Positions 33,771-41,779 of a DNA stretch of 41,779 nucleotides are shown here, piece after piece. The stretch lies in contig NZ_BJND01000075.1 of NCBI RefSeq assembly GCF_006539505.1, positions 1-41,779 of the forward strand, read 5' to 3'. The notes under the pieces are model-generated. The model was given only the letters and a program-made list of their open reading frames with translations. It was not told the DNA's origin and made no database searches. The stretch is from Streptomyces spinoverrucosus (GTDB lineage Bacteria > Actinomycetota > Actinomycetes > Streptomycetales > Streptomycetaceae). The position numbers were made by a program, and so were the translations under genes. The first letter of the stretch is position 1. The number at the start of each line of letters is the position of its first letter.

Positions 33771-35527
33771 TCCTCTGCCGGAAGTGCGCCTTCACCAACC
33801 AGCCGACGGACACCTTCTGCGGGGCCTGCGGAAGCTTCCTGGAATGGACCGGCCAGAAGGTCACCCTCGACATCGCCGACGAGGTGCGCCAGGAGGCCGA
33901 GGCCGAGGTCAGCAACCCCAGGCAGACGCTCTATCAGCGCGTCAAGCGCACTCTGTACGCCGACGTCGGCGACCGCGACCCGATCCCCCGCAACACCCCG
34001 GGCGGACCGCCCGGCATGGGCGGCATGCCGGGCATGGGCAGCCCGCCTCGCCCTCCGGGTCTTGGCGGTCCGCCCGGGCTTCCGGGGCCGCCGGGTCTCG
34101 GTGGTCCGCCCAGGCCTCCAGGCCCGCCGGGTACGGGTGGTCCTCCGGGCCTCGGCGGTCCGTCCCGGCCTCCGGGCATGGGTGGCCCTCCGGGTCTCGG
34201 GGGTCCGCCGGGCATGGGTGGCCCTCCGGGCATGGGTGGCCCTCCGGGGCTGGGCGGTCCGTCCCGGCCTCCCGGCCCGCCCGGCCCTGCGAGGCCACCG
34301 GGCCCGCCTGGTCCGGGCAGGGCACCCGTGGGCACCGATGAGGATGACGACGATGACGACTTCCTTGCCCGTCTCCTGGCCGATGACGAGGACGAGGACG
34401 ACGGCAAGAGCAAGAAGGGCAAGGACGAAGACGACGACGAGGACAACGATGACGATGAGGACTTCCTCGCCCGTCTCCTGGCCGACGAGGACAACGACGA
34501 CGATGAGCTGTCGCTGCCTGAAGTGAAAGACGGCTCCGGCGACGAGGACGACGAGGAGGACGACGACGATTTCCTCGCCCGTCTCCTGGCCGAGATCGAC
34601 GACGAGGACGACGAGGAGCAGGACGGCGCGGCCCGATCCGGTGTCACCGGGGGCGGCACCCAGGAGCCCGCTGCCGTACTGCCGCAGGCCACCGCGCCCC
34701 GCCGGCCCGCCGTGCAGCGCACCCGGTCGACCCGGCGTCCTCAGCCGGGGGACCGGCTGTGCTCACCCTGCGGGCAGAGCAACCCGTCCCACCGCACGTT
34801 CTGCAGCCGCTGCGGGGAGTCCCTCGAAACCTCGGCCGAAGTGCGCCTGCCGTGGTGGAAGAGGCTGCTGCCCAAGCGCCGCAGCACCGCCTACGAGGCC
34901 GGAACCCGCCCGGGCCAGCCAGGTGCGAAGACCAAACGGGGCCTTCCTACGGCCAGTTCACTCGTGGGACCCGTGCGCATGGTCGCCAGTGTGGCCGCCG
35001 TCGCGGCCACCACCCTGTATGCACTGCACCCGCCGTTCCAGCAGGCGGTGACGAAGGAAGTGAGCGAGTTCAACCGGAAGGTCCAGGCGACGATCAAGCC
35101 CGAATTCTCGCCCGTGAATCCCCTCAGAGTCACCTCCGGTGCCAAATCCCCCGCCGGGCATCCGGCCGCGACCATCGCCGACGGCGGCAAGAACTCCTTC
35201 TGGGCGTTCTCCGATCACGCGGGAACCGTCTCTGTGTCGCTGAAGTTCGAGGATCCAGCGGAGCTGGACCAGATGGTCGTCCACTCCGGTGCGCTTGAGG
35301 AGTTCAGGTCCTACAGCCGGCCGAAGCAGCTGCGGGTCGTCTACCCGGACGGGCATACCCAGAAGGTGACGCTGAAGGATACGCCGGAACCGCAGCATGT
35401 GACGCTGGAAGGCCGGACGGCCGATCGCCTGGAGATCCGGATCGATTCCTTCTACCACAGCCCCAAGGGCGGTCTTGCCGCACTGTCGGAAGTGGAGTTC
35501 TTCGCCCAGGTCGACGGACTCTTCTGA
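33767..35527 (+). CDS. CisA-like membrane anchor with zinc ribbons and acidic FLARLLA repeats
   Basis: A 586-residue protein. Order: zinc ribbon 1 (C4, C7, C18, C21); a Gly/Pro-rich GGPPG-type tract (about 77-187); three FLARLLA motifs in Asp/Glu runs at 199-205, 233-239 and 269-275; a basic stretch; zinc ribbon 2 (C332, C335, C346, C349, same C-x2-C-x10-C-x2-C spacing); a membrane helix (about 403-421); and a discoidin/F5-8-type beta domain (about 440-586: HPAATIADGGKNSFWAF, LSEVEFFAQVDG). N-terminus probably cytoplasmic, C-terminus outside. This matches the architecture of the CisA protein of Streptomyces CIS loci, which ties particles to the membrane; the assignment rests on architecture and position. 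Last gene of the operon, ATGA-coupled. Confidence 0.85.
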   Translation: MILCRKCAFTNQPTDTFCGACGSFLEWTGQKVTLDIADEVRQEAEAEVSNPRQTLYQRVKRTLYADVGDRDPIPRNTPGGPPGMGGMPGMGSPPRPPGLGGPPGLPGPPGLGGPPRPPGPPGTGGPPGLGGPSRPPGMGGPPGLGGPPGMGGPPGMGGPPGLGGPSRPPGPPGPARPPGPPGPGRAPVGTDEDDDDDDFLARLLADDEDEDDGKSKKGKDEDDDEDNDDDEDFLARLLADEDNDDDELSLPEVKDGSGDEDDEEDDDDFLARLLAEIDDEDDEEQDGAARSGVTGGGTQEPAAVLPQATAPRRPAVQRTRSTRRPQPGDRLCSPCGQSNPSHRTFCSRCGESLETSAEVRLPWWKRLLPKRRSTAYEAGTRPGQPGAKTKRGLPTASSLVGPVRMVASVAAVAATTLYALHPPFQQAVTKEVSEFNRKVQATIKPEFSPVNPLRVTSGAKSPAGHPAATIADGGKNSFWAFSDHAGTVSVSLKFEDPAELDQMVVHSGALEEFRSYSRPKQLRVVYPDGHTQKVTLKDTPEPQHVTLEGRTADRLEIRIDSFYHSPKGGLAALSEVEFFAQVDGLF

Positions 35528-36135
35528 CTGGTCCGGACAACACAGGAGCCCTCTCCCGCACTCACGCACCCTCGAAGGCGGGAGAGGGACCCCTGCTGGG
35601 ACACCGCTTGCCGAGGGGGAGGCCGTTCGCAAGCGGATCGGGCACGTGCGCACCGCAGGTGCAGGGGCGGTACGGCAGTGCCGGTGAACGTCCGTGCCTC
35701 GGCTGCGGGAATGTCCCCACACCTCCCGCCGCGAAGGGCGGCCGTTCCCTTTCACTCTCGCCCAGCCGCACCGTCCTGGCCGCCCCCCGATCGGCTGCCG
35801 TACCGTCTCGTCACCGCTCGGCCAATCGCACGAACCACGACCGGGGGCGCGCCTGCCGGACATTCCGGAACTACACGGCCACCTGCGCATCTGCGCCTCG
35901 CCGCCGGACCGCCCCATCCCGTACGCCCCGGCGTGGCAACGCAAGAGGGCAGGTGCGAGAGCGTTCCGGTGAGGTGCCCGGAACCCTGCCTGTCCGGCTT
36001 CCCCAGCAGTTCTGTGATCGCGGGGAGGACTGACGGAAGTCTTATGCCGCACTCACCCACCCGCTGACCGTGATCCGCCCCGGAAGCAGGGGCGTGTCGG
36101 CCGGGTCCCCTCTGCGACCTCATAGGACGTCACGC
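35528..36135. other. Long gap between CIS operon and surface-protein gene
   Basis: 608 bases holding the operon terminator and, presumably, the promoter of the surface-protein gene. Several short frames are open on the plus strand but overlap each other, lack ribosome sites and read as Arg/Pro/Ala noise. No repeat or RNA element was recognised. Confidence 0.5.
35549..35588 (+). terminator. Terminator of the CIS operon
   Basis: An 11-bp perfect stem (CCCTCTCCCGC / GCGGGAGAGGG) with an 18-base loop begins 22 bases after the CisA-like stop. There is no T-run, as is common for Streptomyces terminators. Confidence 0.7.
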
Positions 36136-38676
36136 ATGGCAGGATCCCATTCCCTGAAATCCTCCCCTTCCCGAAAGACCGCCGCCGCGGCCGCCGGTGC
36201 GCTCGCCGCCTGCCTGCTGCTGCCCGTCGCGGCCGACCTCGCCGGGGCGACGGGCACCAGAACGGTGAACATCCCGTTCTCCTCGGGCAGGCTCGTCAAC
36301 GGGGGATTCGAACAGCCGGCCATCCCCGCCGGCACCAACTACTTCACCGACCAGGTGCCGGGCTGGTCGGTGATCACCGAGGCCCCCGAGCCCGAGGTGG
36401 AACTATGGTCCGACGGGTTCGACGGCGGGGACGGCAACGGAGGAGTACCCGCCGATACCGGCAAGCAGTTCCTCGAGCTGAACGCGAGCCTGCCCACGGA
36501 GCAGTTCCAGGACGTGGCCACGACCCCGGGCGAGAAACTGGTGTGGAGCCTGGCCCACCGCGGGCGCGACGGCGAGGACACCATGCTGGTCCGCATCGGG
36601 CCGCCCGACCGAAGCAAACTGCAGCCGCAGACCCCGCAGGGCAGATCCAGCCCGGACATCGTCGACGGGGACAAGCAGTGGGGGCACTGGCAGGGCACGT
36701 ACGTGGTGCCCGAGGGCCAGCACACGACCCGCATCGCGCTGACCTGGAAATCCGCCTCGTCCGGCAGACACGGCGTCGGTAACCTGATCGACTCGGTCTA
36801 CCTCGGAGCCGAGCCCAGCGTCCAGGCCACCGTCAGCGCCGACCGGGTACAGCGCCGGGACGCGCTCACCTACACCACGGTCGTCGACAACAGCGACGGC
36901 GACAGCCCCATGCACCAGCCCGTGTTCACGCAGGACCTTCCCCCGCACACCACGTTCGTCCCCGGATCCCTCAGAGTCGACAACGAGCCGGTCACCGAGC
37001 AGGCCGACAGCGACCGCGGTGCGGTGGACGGCGAGGGAATCCGTATCCGCCTCGGCGCGGGAGCCACCTCCGGCCAGGACGGCGAACTCGACGCCGGCCA
37101 AAAGACCACCGTCTCCTACCAGCTGCGGGTGGCCGACGACGCCCCACCCGGCACCGTGATACGCCATCGCCCCACCATCACGCACACGCTGCTGCCCGGT
37201 CAGGAGCGGACCACCCTCGCCAACGAGACCGCCACCGAGCTGGCCACCGCCGACCTGTCCGTGAGCGGTGCCTTCACACCGGCGCCGCTGAAGGCCGGCA
37301 AGCCCGCGCAGTACGAGGTGACGGTCGTCAACAACGGACCCGACCCGGCCCTCGACGTGAGCGTCACCGGCGACATCCCCACCGCCCTCACCGAGGCCTC
37401 CGCCGCCATGAACGGCGCCACCTGCGACACCTCCGACGCATCGAAGAAAGCGGTATGCAGGCTGCCGGTGCTCAACTCCGGCCAGTCCGCCGTCATGACG
37501 GTCAAGGGAAACGTGCCCGCAGGCCATGACCCCGACAGCACCGTGAGCGCGCAGGCCGGTGCCGACTCCCGGACAGCAGACCCGGCCCCTGCGAACAACA
37601 GCCTCTCCCTCGAGGCGTCGGCCGAAGCCAGCGCCGACCTGTCACTCGCGATGCGCATCGACAACGACCAACCGCAGGCACGGCAGACCGTGACCTACAC
37701 CGTCACCGCGCACAACGCCGGCCCCTCCGACGCCCGCCAGGTACAGATCACCGACGACCTGCCCGAAGGATTCACGCTGCACAAGGCCACACCCTCCGCC
37801 GGAAACTTCACCGACGCCAGCGGACTGTGGGACCTGGGCACCCTGCGCGTGGGCGAGAACGCCGAACTGACCCTGACCGGCCAACTGCCCGCCAACACGG
37901 CCGAGGTGACGAACACAGCGCAGATCACCCGGTCCACCACCCCGGACCCCGACTCCACCCCCGGCAAGGGCAACCCCGGAGACGACCATGTCGCCCAGGT
38001 GACCACCGCCGTCACCCAGGTCGCCGACCTCGAGGTGGACAAGTCCGTCGACACCGAACAGACCCGCGTGGGCGACCGTGTCACCTTCGACATCACCGTC
38101 TCCAACCAGGGCCCCTCCAACGCCACCGACGTGAAGGTGACCGACCAGCTGCCCCCGGGCCTGACCCATCACTCGGACGACTCCGACGGCGCCTACAACC
38201 CCGACACCGGCCAGTGGACCATCACGGCGCTGCCCGCAGGGCTGAGCCGCACCCTGAAGATCGAGGTGCAGGTCGACGCCACCGGCTCGATCACCAACCA
38301 GATCAACGCCGCCACCTCCGCCGCCGTCGACCCCTCGCCGTGCGTCTGGGACTGTGCCCGGGCAACCATCCAGGCCGACAAGACGCCCACGACCGACCCG
38401 AGCTCCGGCCCGAGCGAGGACCCCTCCAGGGATCCGTCCGAGGAGCCGTCCTCGGAGCCGACCCCGGAACCGTCCGGCACCCCTTCCGCCACGCCCTCCC
38501 CGCAAGCGTCGCCGGGAGCCTCCACGGAGCCGGACCGGAAGGAGTCGTCCCAGGACTCCTCCGGTGACAGCCTGGCCACCACCGGCGCCGCCGCCGTGGC
38601 AGGGATCAGCGCCCTCGCCTGCCTCTTCCTCGTCGGAGGAGCGCTGACCGTCTACGCACTGCGCCGCCGGCGTTGA
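36136..38676 (+). CDS. LAxTG-anchored surface protein with DUF11 repeats
   Basis: An 846-residue secreted protein. A signal peptide (about 1-40, KTAAAAAGALAACLLLPVAA) is followed by a galactose-binding-like N-terminal domain (LVNGGFEQPAIPAG, VPGWSVI, QFLELNA), four DUF11 stalk repeats (starting near 220, 370, 500 and 635; for example ADLEVDKSV and VSNQGPSNATDVKVTDQLPP), a Pro/Ser/Glu wall-spanning tract, and a sorting signal: LATTG at 813-817, a hydrophobic helix and RRRR. LAxTG is the sortase E-type motif used by Streptomyces chaplins. ATG 36136 was chosen over GTG 36070 because it puts the signal peptide near the start. Confidence 0.9.
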   Translation: MAGSHSLKSSPSRKTAAAAAGALAACLLLPVAADLAGATGTRTVNIPFSSGRLVNGGFEQPAIPAGTNYFTDQVPGWSVITEAPEPEVELWSDGFDGGDGNGGVPADTGKQFLELNASLPTEQFQDVATTPGEKLVWSLAHRGRDGEDTMLVRIGPPDRSKLQPQTPQGRSSPDIVDGDKQWGHWQGTYVVPEGQHTTRIALTWKSASSGRHGVGNLIDSVYLGAEPSVQATVSADRVQRRDALTYTTVVDNSDGDSPMHQPVFTQDLPPHTTFVPGSLRVDNEPVTEQADSDRGAVDGEGIRIRLGAGATSGQDGELDAGQKTTVSYQLRVADDAPPGTVIRHRPTITHTLLPGQERTTLANETATELATADLSVSGAFTPAPLKAGKPAQYEVTVVNNGPDPALDVSVTGDIPTALTEASAAMNGATCDTSDASKKAVCRLPVLNSGQSAVMTVKGNVPAGHDPDSTVSAQAGADSRTADPAPANNSLSLEASAEASADLSLAMRIDNDQPQARQTVTYTVTAHNAGPSDARQVQITDDLPEGFTLHKATPSAGNFTDASGLWDLGTLRVGENAELTLTGQLPANTAEVTNTAQITRSTTPDPDSTPGKGNPGDDHVAQVTTAVTQVADLEVDKSVDTEQTRVGDRVTFDITVSNQGPSNATDVKVTDQLPPGLTHHSDDSDGAYNPDTGQWTITALPAGLSRTLKIEVQVDATGSITNQINAATSAAVDPSPCVWDCARATIQADKTPTTDPSSGPSEDPSRDPSEEPSSEPTPEPSGTPSATPSPQASPGASTEPDRKESSQDSSGDSLATTGAAAVAGISALACLFLVGGALTVYALRRRR

Positions 38677-38681
38677 CCGAC

Positions 38682-38724
38682 GGGCCGGGAGCGGAGGGGC
38701 CAACACGCCCTCCGCTCCCGGCCC
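38682..38724 (+). terminator. Strong hairpin terminator
   Basis: A perfect 17-bp GC-rich stem (38682-38698 with 38708-38724) and a 9-base loop, six bases after the surface-protein stop. One of the strongest hairpins in the window. Confidence 0.85.
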
Positions 38725-38854
38725 CACCCGCCCCGCGCGTGCGAAGGGATCATCTGACCCTCACAAAGCCCTCCCTTAATGAATGTCTGATTAGCGTAAA
38801 ACGCCCAGCCTGTCCTTCAGTAGCGAACACCGCCTTCCCGAAAGGAAATACGAC

Positions 38855-39697
38855 GTGACCAGTAGCCGTGGCAGACACCGCCGACCCTCAACTCACCGCG
38901 TGGAGCGCGCCGTCGTCGTCACCGGCGCCAGCGCCGTGCTCCCGCTGCTCGCCGCCCTGCCCTCCCACGCCGCGGAGAAAAGTCAAACGGCCGCCGCCAC
39001 GACCGTGTCCCAGCAGCGGGCAGCCTCTGCCGCCCCCGCCCCCGCCTCCGCCGCCGAGCAAAGTGCCCCCTCACACCAGCAGGTCACACACGAGGTCACG
39101 GCGGGCGACACCCTCAGCGGCATCGGCGAGGAGCACGACGTGCACTGGCAGGACGTGTGCGAGGCCAACGACCACAAGATCGAGGACTGCCGTCTCATCT
39201 ACCCGGGCCAGGAATTCGTCATCCCGAAGGTCAACGCCAAGGTCGCGGCGACGCAGCCGCGCAGCAGCGACTCGGCATCTTCCCGCACAGTTGCTGCCGC
39301 ACCCGCACCCGCACCCGCACCCGCACCCGCAGCCGCCAGCAGCCCCGCCCAGCAAGCCGTCGACTTCGCCCTCCAGCAGCTAGGCAAGCCCTACATCTGG
39401 GGCGCCACCGGACCCCACTCTTACGACTGTTCGGGCCTGATCCAGGCGGCCTATGGCCACGCCGACGTGAACATCCCCCGCGTCACCACCAAGCAGGCCA
39501 GGGCCGGCACACCCGTGGCCCTCAGCCAACTCCGCCCGGGCGACCTCGTGCTCTTCTCCCACCGCTCCCACAACGACCACGTGGGTCTCTACATCGGCAA
39601 CGGCAAGATGATCCACGCCCCCAAGTCCAACGACGTCGTCAAGATCTCGGACATCCACAGCCAGGGCGCCACCCCGCACGGCGTCCGGGTTGCCTGA
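38855..39697 (+). CDS. Secreted LysM-NlpC/P60 peptidoglycan endopeptidase
   Basis: A 280-residue exported wall hydrolase. After a basic leader and signal peptide (about 1-40, cut near PSHAA) come a LysM domain (about 77-127: HEVTAGDTLSGIGEEHDV, CRLIYPGQEFVIP), an (Ala-Pro) linker made by a 6-base tandem repeat at about 39297-39330, and an NlpC/P60 domain (about 168-280). Catalytic Cys192 lies in SYDCSGLIQAAYG, the His in DHVGLYIGNGKMIHA (His242). It would cut D-Glu-DAP stem-peptide bonds. GTG 38855 follows AAAGGAAA. The 5' region has a small AT-rich patch that could hold a promoter. Confidence 0.93.
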   Translation: MTSSRGRHRRPSTHRVERAVVVTGASAVLPLLAALPSHAAEKSQTAAATTVSQQRAASAAPAPASAAEQSAPSHQQVTHEVTAGDTLSGIGEEHDVHWQDVCEANDHKIEDCRLIYPGQEFVIPKVNAKVAATQPRSSDSASSRTVAAAPAPAPAPAPAAASSPAQQAVDFALQQLGKPYIWGATGPHSYDCSGLIQAAYGHADVNIPRVTTKQARAGTPVALSQLRPGDLVLFSHRSHNDHVGLYIGNGKMIHAPKSNDVVKISDIHSQGATPHGVRVA

Positions 39698-39735
39698 AGA
39701 ACCAGCCCTGAAACCATGAAAGGACAGCCCGGAAC

Positions 39736-40182
39736 ATGAACGACGCTGCGTACCTCCTCAAGTCAGTGGCCCAAAAGACGGGTATTCCACAGGTGACCCT
39801 GCTTGACGCTGCGTGTGTGGCGTACCAGCAGGTCTGGCCTGCGGGAACCTGGAGCAAATTCAAGGAGGCTTGGGGGCTCGCCCTCGAGGGATGCGCCCTC
39901 CCTCGGGATCAGGCCCAGGATGTCCTCAAGCTGATCGAAGGGGAGCCGGCATTCGATTCCTTCACAAGTGAGGAGCTCGGCGGTCCCGGCTTTCTTTACA
40001 ACAATTATCAAGACCTGCTCTGTGAATTCGAGGCTCAGGCGAACGACTACACTGCAGAGTACTCCACACAGCAAGAGCCGGCGTGGCACCAAGAAGGGCA
40101 AGCTTCGGAGTTGACGCGAGAAAACCCGGGTAAGCTGATCGTGGAGCACCTCGACGACGACGAGCTCCACCTTGGCCTCTGA
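39736..40182 (+). CDS. Hypothetical acidic protein
   Basis: A 148-residue acidic soluble protein I cannot assign. Parts: AYLLKSVAQKTGIPQVTLLD, WSKFKEAWGLALEGCALP, FTSEELGGPGFLYNNYQDLL and an acidic end LIVEHLDDDELHLGL. It starts 38 bases after the hydrolase stop with GAAAGGA before the ATG, so it may be co-transcribed with it. Size and acidity would suit an immunity or adaptor protein, but nothing shows this. Confidence 0.75.
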   Translation: MNDAAYLLKSVAQKTGIPQVTLLDAACVAYQQVWPAGTWSKFKEAWGLALEGCALPRDQAQDVLKLIEGEPAFDSFTSEELGGPGFLYNNYQDLLCEFEAQANDYTAEYSTQQEPAWHQEGQASELTRENPGKLIVEHLDDDELHLGL

Positions 40183-40274
40183 ACCCGTGATGCACGTACG
40201 CATAGCAGATTCGGCGAGGTAAAGCGGCTCTGTTTATTTGCTAGGTAACCAACGTCAAGGATAGGTAATAAGAA

Positions 40275-41471
40275 ATGACCACTCCCAGCCCTCTTATGGT
40301 GGCAGGCCCGATCGGGTCGGCTGCATCAAGTGCTGCGGGTTTCGTCTACGGGCTCATCAAGGATCAGGGTAAGGTCGTTAAATGTGTTCCGCAGTCAGGG
40401 AAAGGCCTCGCTGACTCGCTACCGCAAGGCGAAGGGATAGACCGCTTCACAGTCCTTCACACCGTGAAGATCCAGTCCGCCTGGTTTACGCACACTCGGG
40501 CATGGCGTCGCGGGATATTCAAGCATAAACTCGAGTCAATATACATCTGTACGGTATTTCCCTTCGAGATCCGATACAACGTGGTGAAGGCGGACACGAC
40601 CAATCTGTGGACGTCCGTGGAAACCCAAAAGGCGGAATGCGAGAAGGATGAGAATGAGGCCAAGCGTACATACAAGCAGAGGATGGCGGAGATAGAACGC
40701 AACCCTGCGCGCGAACTTGCCGGCAAATATATGAAGGAGGTGATCGATCAGAAGAAGAGGCAGCTCGCTTCTCTCGAAGCGGCTACGAAAAGAACCGAGG
40801 CGAAGAAGAACCAGAAGTGGGGTGAGATTGAGGCTAAGCGAACCGAGATTAAGGCCAAGGAGGGCGAAATTGAGCGCGAAAGACAACAAGGAAGGAGGAA
40901 AACAACAGTACTGGACCATGAGCTCAGCACGCTGACCAAGGAGCTTGACAAGCTGATAGCCAGATATGAGGAGCTTGGCCGCAGATTTGACAGCTTGGCT
41001 GACCAGACGGATAAGTACCATAAGGCTCTGGGCGAAGCAATGAAGATTTTTCCGGCCGACGTGGAACCGGAGCGCTTGAAAGAATTTGCGAAGCAGGAGC
41101 GGGACTCGAAGCTGAGGCTTGTAGACGCGAAGCGTGACAAGTATCGTGCAGAGCGAAAGCGACTGGAAATCATCGACAAATGTCAATACATTCAGGATTT
41201 CCAGTTCGATGCCCTCGACGAAGTCGAGACCAGCGATGGCATTCTCAAGGCCAACAGCTACCAGACCGTCAAAGTGGATTCCACCCTGACCTGCACACCG
41301 ACTGTGGAGTCCGGAGAAGACAGACGCGTGAAGGTAAAACTCGAGTGGAATGAGTCGGTCCTCGGGTACGGCTACCGGGCGGACGGTTACGTGGAATTCA
41401 AGCCCGATGGGACTTACACCGGTGCGGGAAAGTTCTACAAGAGGTTTCACAGGTACGCGAAATATGTATAG
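40275..41471 (+). CDS. Unknown coiled-coil protein, low GC
   Basis: A 398-residue protein without recognised family. The N-terminus has a small-residue, possibly membrane-seeking stretch (PIGSAASSAAGFVYGLI) and a beta-type region with cysteines. Residues about 110-300 form a long charged coiled coil (KRTYKQRMAEIERN, EAKRTEIKAKEGEIER, LSTLTKELDKLIARYEELG). The C-terminal 100 residues look like beta strands (TLTCTPTVESGEDRRVKVKL, YRADGYVEFKPDGTY). Base composition is clearly more A/T-rich than the rest of the window, suggesting acquisition by transfer. It lies next to an IS256-type element. Confidence 0.8.
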   Translation: MTTPSPLMVAGPIGSAASSAAGFVYGLIKDQGKVVKCVPQSGKGLADSLPQGEGIDRFTVLHTVKIQSAWFTHTRAWRRGIFKHKLESIYICTVFPFEIRYNVVKADTTNLWTSVETQKAECEKDENEAKRTYKQRMAEIERNPARELAGKYMKEVIDQKKRQLASLEAATKRTEAKKNQKWGEIEAKRTEIKAKEGEIERERQQGRRKTTVLDHELSTLTKELDKLIARYEELGRRFDSLADQTDKYHKALGEAMKIFPADVEPERLKEFAKQERDSKLRLVDAKRDKYRAERKRLEIIDKCQYIQDFQFDALDEVETSDGILKANSYQTVKVDSTLTCTPTVESGEDRRVKVKLEWNESVLGYGYRADGYVEFKPDGTYTGAGKFYKRFHRYAKYV

Positions 41472-41537
41472 CCCAGAGCGACTTTGCGATGGACCAGCCA
41501 GCCGTGGGGGTCACGTCCCCTGTGATGGTGTAGTCGA

Positions 41538-41779
41538 TCAATCGTCCGTAGTGTTCGGGGTGTTGGGGAGTGCAGGGGTGGTGTGCTCGGCGTGTTCGGC
41601 GGCGTAGATGGCCGTCATGCTGCCTTCGGACAGGTAGCGGCGGGGGAAGGCGATCCATTCGTCGTGCATTTCGCTGAGCACGGCGGTGACGAGGCGTTCG
41701 AGGGCGGCCGGGTTGGGGAAGACCTGCACGACGTCGGTGCGGCGCTTGATCTCGCGGTTGATCCGTTCCAGTGGATTTG
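41538..41779 (-). CDS. IS256/Mutator-family transposase, C-terminal part, runs off window
   Basis: The partial frame reads NPLERINREIKRRTDVVQVF, then FPNPAALERLVTAVLSEMHD and RRYLSEGSM, matching the end of IS256-family transposases. The 5' end is outside the window. The short C-terminal tail (HAEHTTPALP) is not conserved. The element's right end should lie between the stop at 41538 and 41471. Confidence 0.88.
   Translation of the reverse strand, partial: NPLERINREIKRRTDVVQVFPNPAALERLVTAVLSEMHDEWIAFPRRYLSEGSMTAIYAAEHAEHTTPALPNTPNTTDD

Noticed and set aside
34000..34330. Gly/Pro-rich DNA tract as a CRISPR-like or recombination repeat
   Set aside because: The repetition follows GGPPG codons inside a continuous reading frame; there are no spacers.
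35608..36067. Overlapping short plus-strand frames in the 600-base gap before the surface-protein gene
   Set aside because: Three frames are open together, which reflects GC content; none has a ribosome site or recognisable protein.
38726..38854. A ydaO-type (c-di-AMP) riboswitch before the NlpC/P60 gene
   Set aside because: Such riboswitches do precede some Streptomyces wall-hydrolase genes, but this leader is only about 130 bases and I could not find the conserved core.

Overview
The DNA is very GC-rich, with the third-position G/C bias, GTG/TTG starts and short stop/start overlaps of a high-GC actinomycete. A complete conservon (cvnA-D), an LL-type cell-wall gene set, an LAxTG sortase substrate and a cytoplasmic-type contractile injection system (CIS/eCIS) together point to Streptomyces or a close relative. 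This is inferred from gene content alone.

Layout. (1) 1-4588, minus strand: conservon cvnA-cvnB-cvnC-cvnD with a terminator at the window edge, preceded by an anti-sigma-type ATPase. (2) 4939-7112: a small cytidine-deaminase-like enzyme followed by a 576-residue protein of unknown function and lower GC. (3) 7215-9220: an OmpR-type response regulator and its histidine kinase. (4) 9456-10370: a wrecked nitrilase gene and the tail of a transposase. (5) 10461-12277, minus: a PAAR-like spike tip and a membrane protein, the left arm of the injection system. (6) 12563-16793: femX, murJ and a disrupted L,D-transpeptidase, a peptidoglycan block bracketed by diverged direct repeats. (7) 17045-18171: a small unknown gene and a LuxR-type regulator. 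(8) 18358-20783: two divergent IS110-family transposase genes, both frameshifted. (9) 21149-35527: the main CIS operon, with a cap protein (minus) divergent from sheath, tube, two small assembly proteins, a DUF4157 protein, two more tube paralogues, LysM hub, VgrG spike, gp25, baseplate J, tail protein I and a CisA-like membrane protein; it ends at a terminator. (10) 36136-39697: an LAxTG-anchored DUF11 surface protein and a secreted LysM-NlpC/P60 hydrolase. (11) 39736-41471: two unrecognised genes, the second AT-rich and coiled-coil. (12) 41538-41779: the 3' end of an IS256-type transposase running off the window.

How it fits together. The structural genes can build a whole contractile particle: sheath around a tube, capped by a Pvc16-like protein, on a baseplate carrying a VgrG/PAAR spike. 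The CisA-like protein would tie it to the membrane, and the DUF4157 protein is the best candidate for a loaded or lumen-associated component. The AAA+ ATPase usual in such loci is not in the window, and the IS pair sits inside the locus where genes may have been lost. The cell-wall genes inside and beside the locus suggest wall remodelling next to an injection or lysis machine, but that link is inferred from position only.

The points most worth checking are the direct repeats flanking the peptidoglycan block, the CTG-start or -1-frameshift junction after the tube gene, three FLARLLA motifs in acidic spacers of the CisA-like protein, and the concentration of single-base indels in the IS copies.
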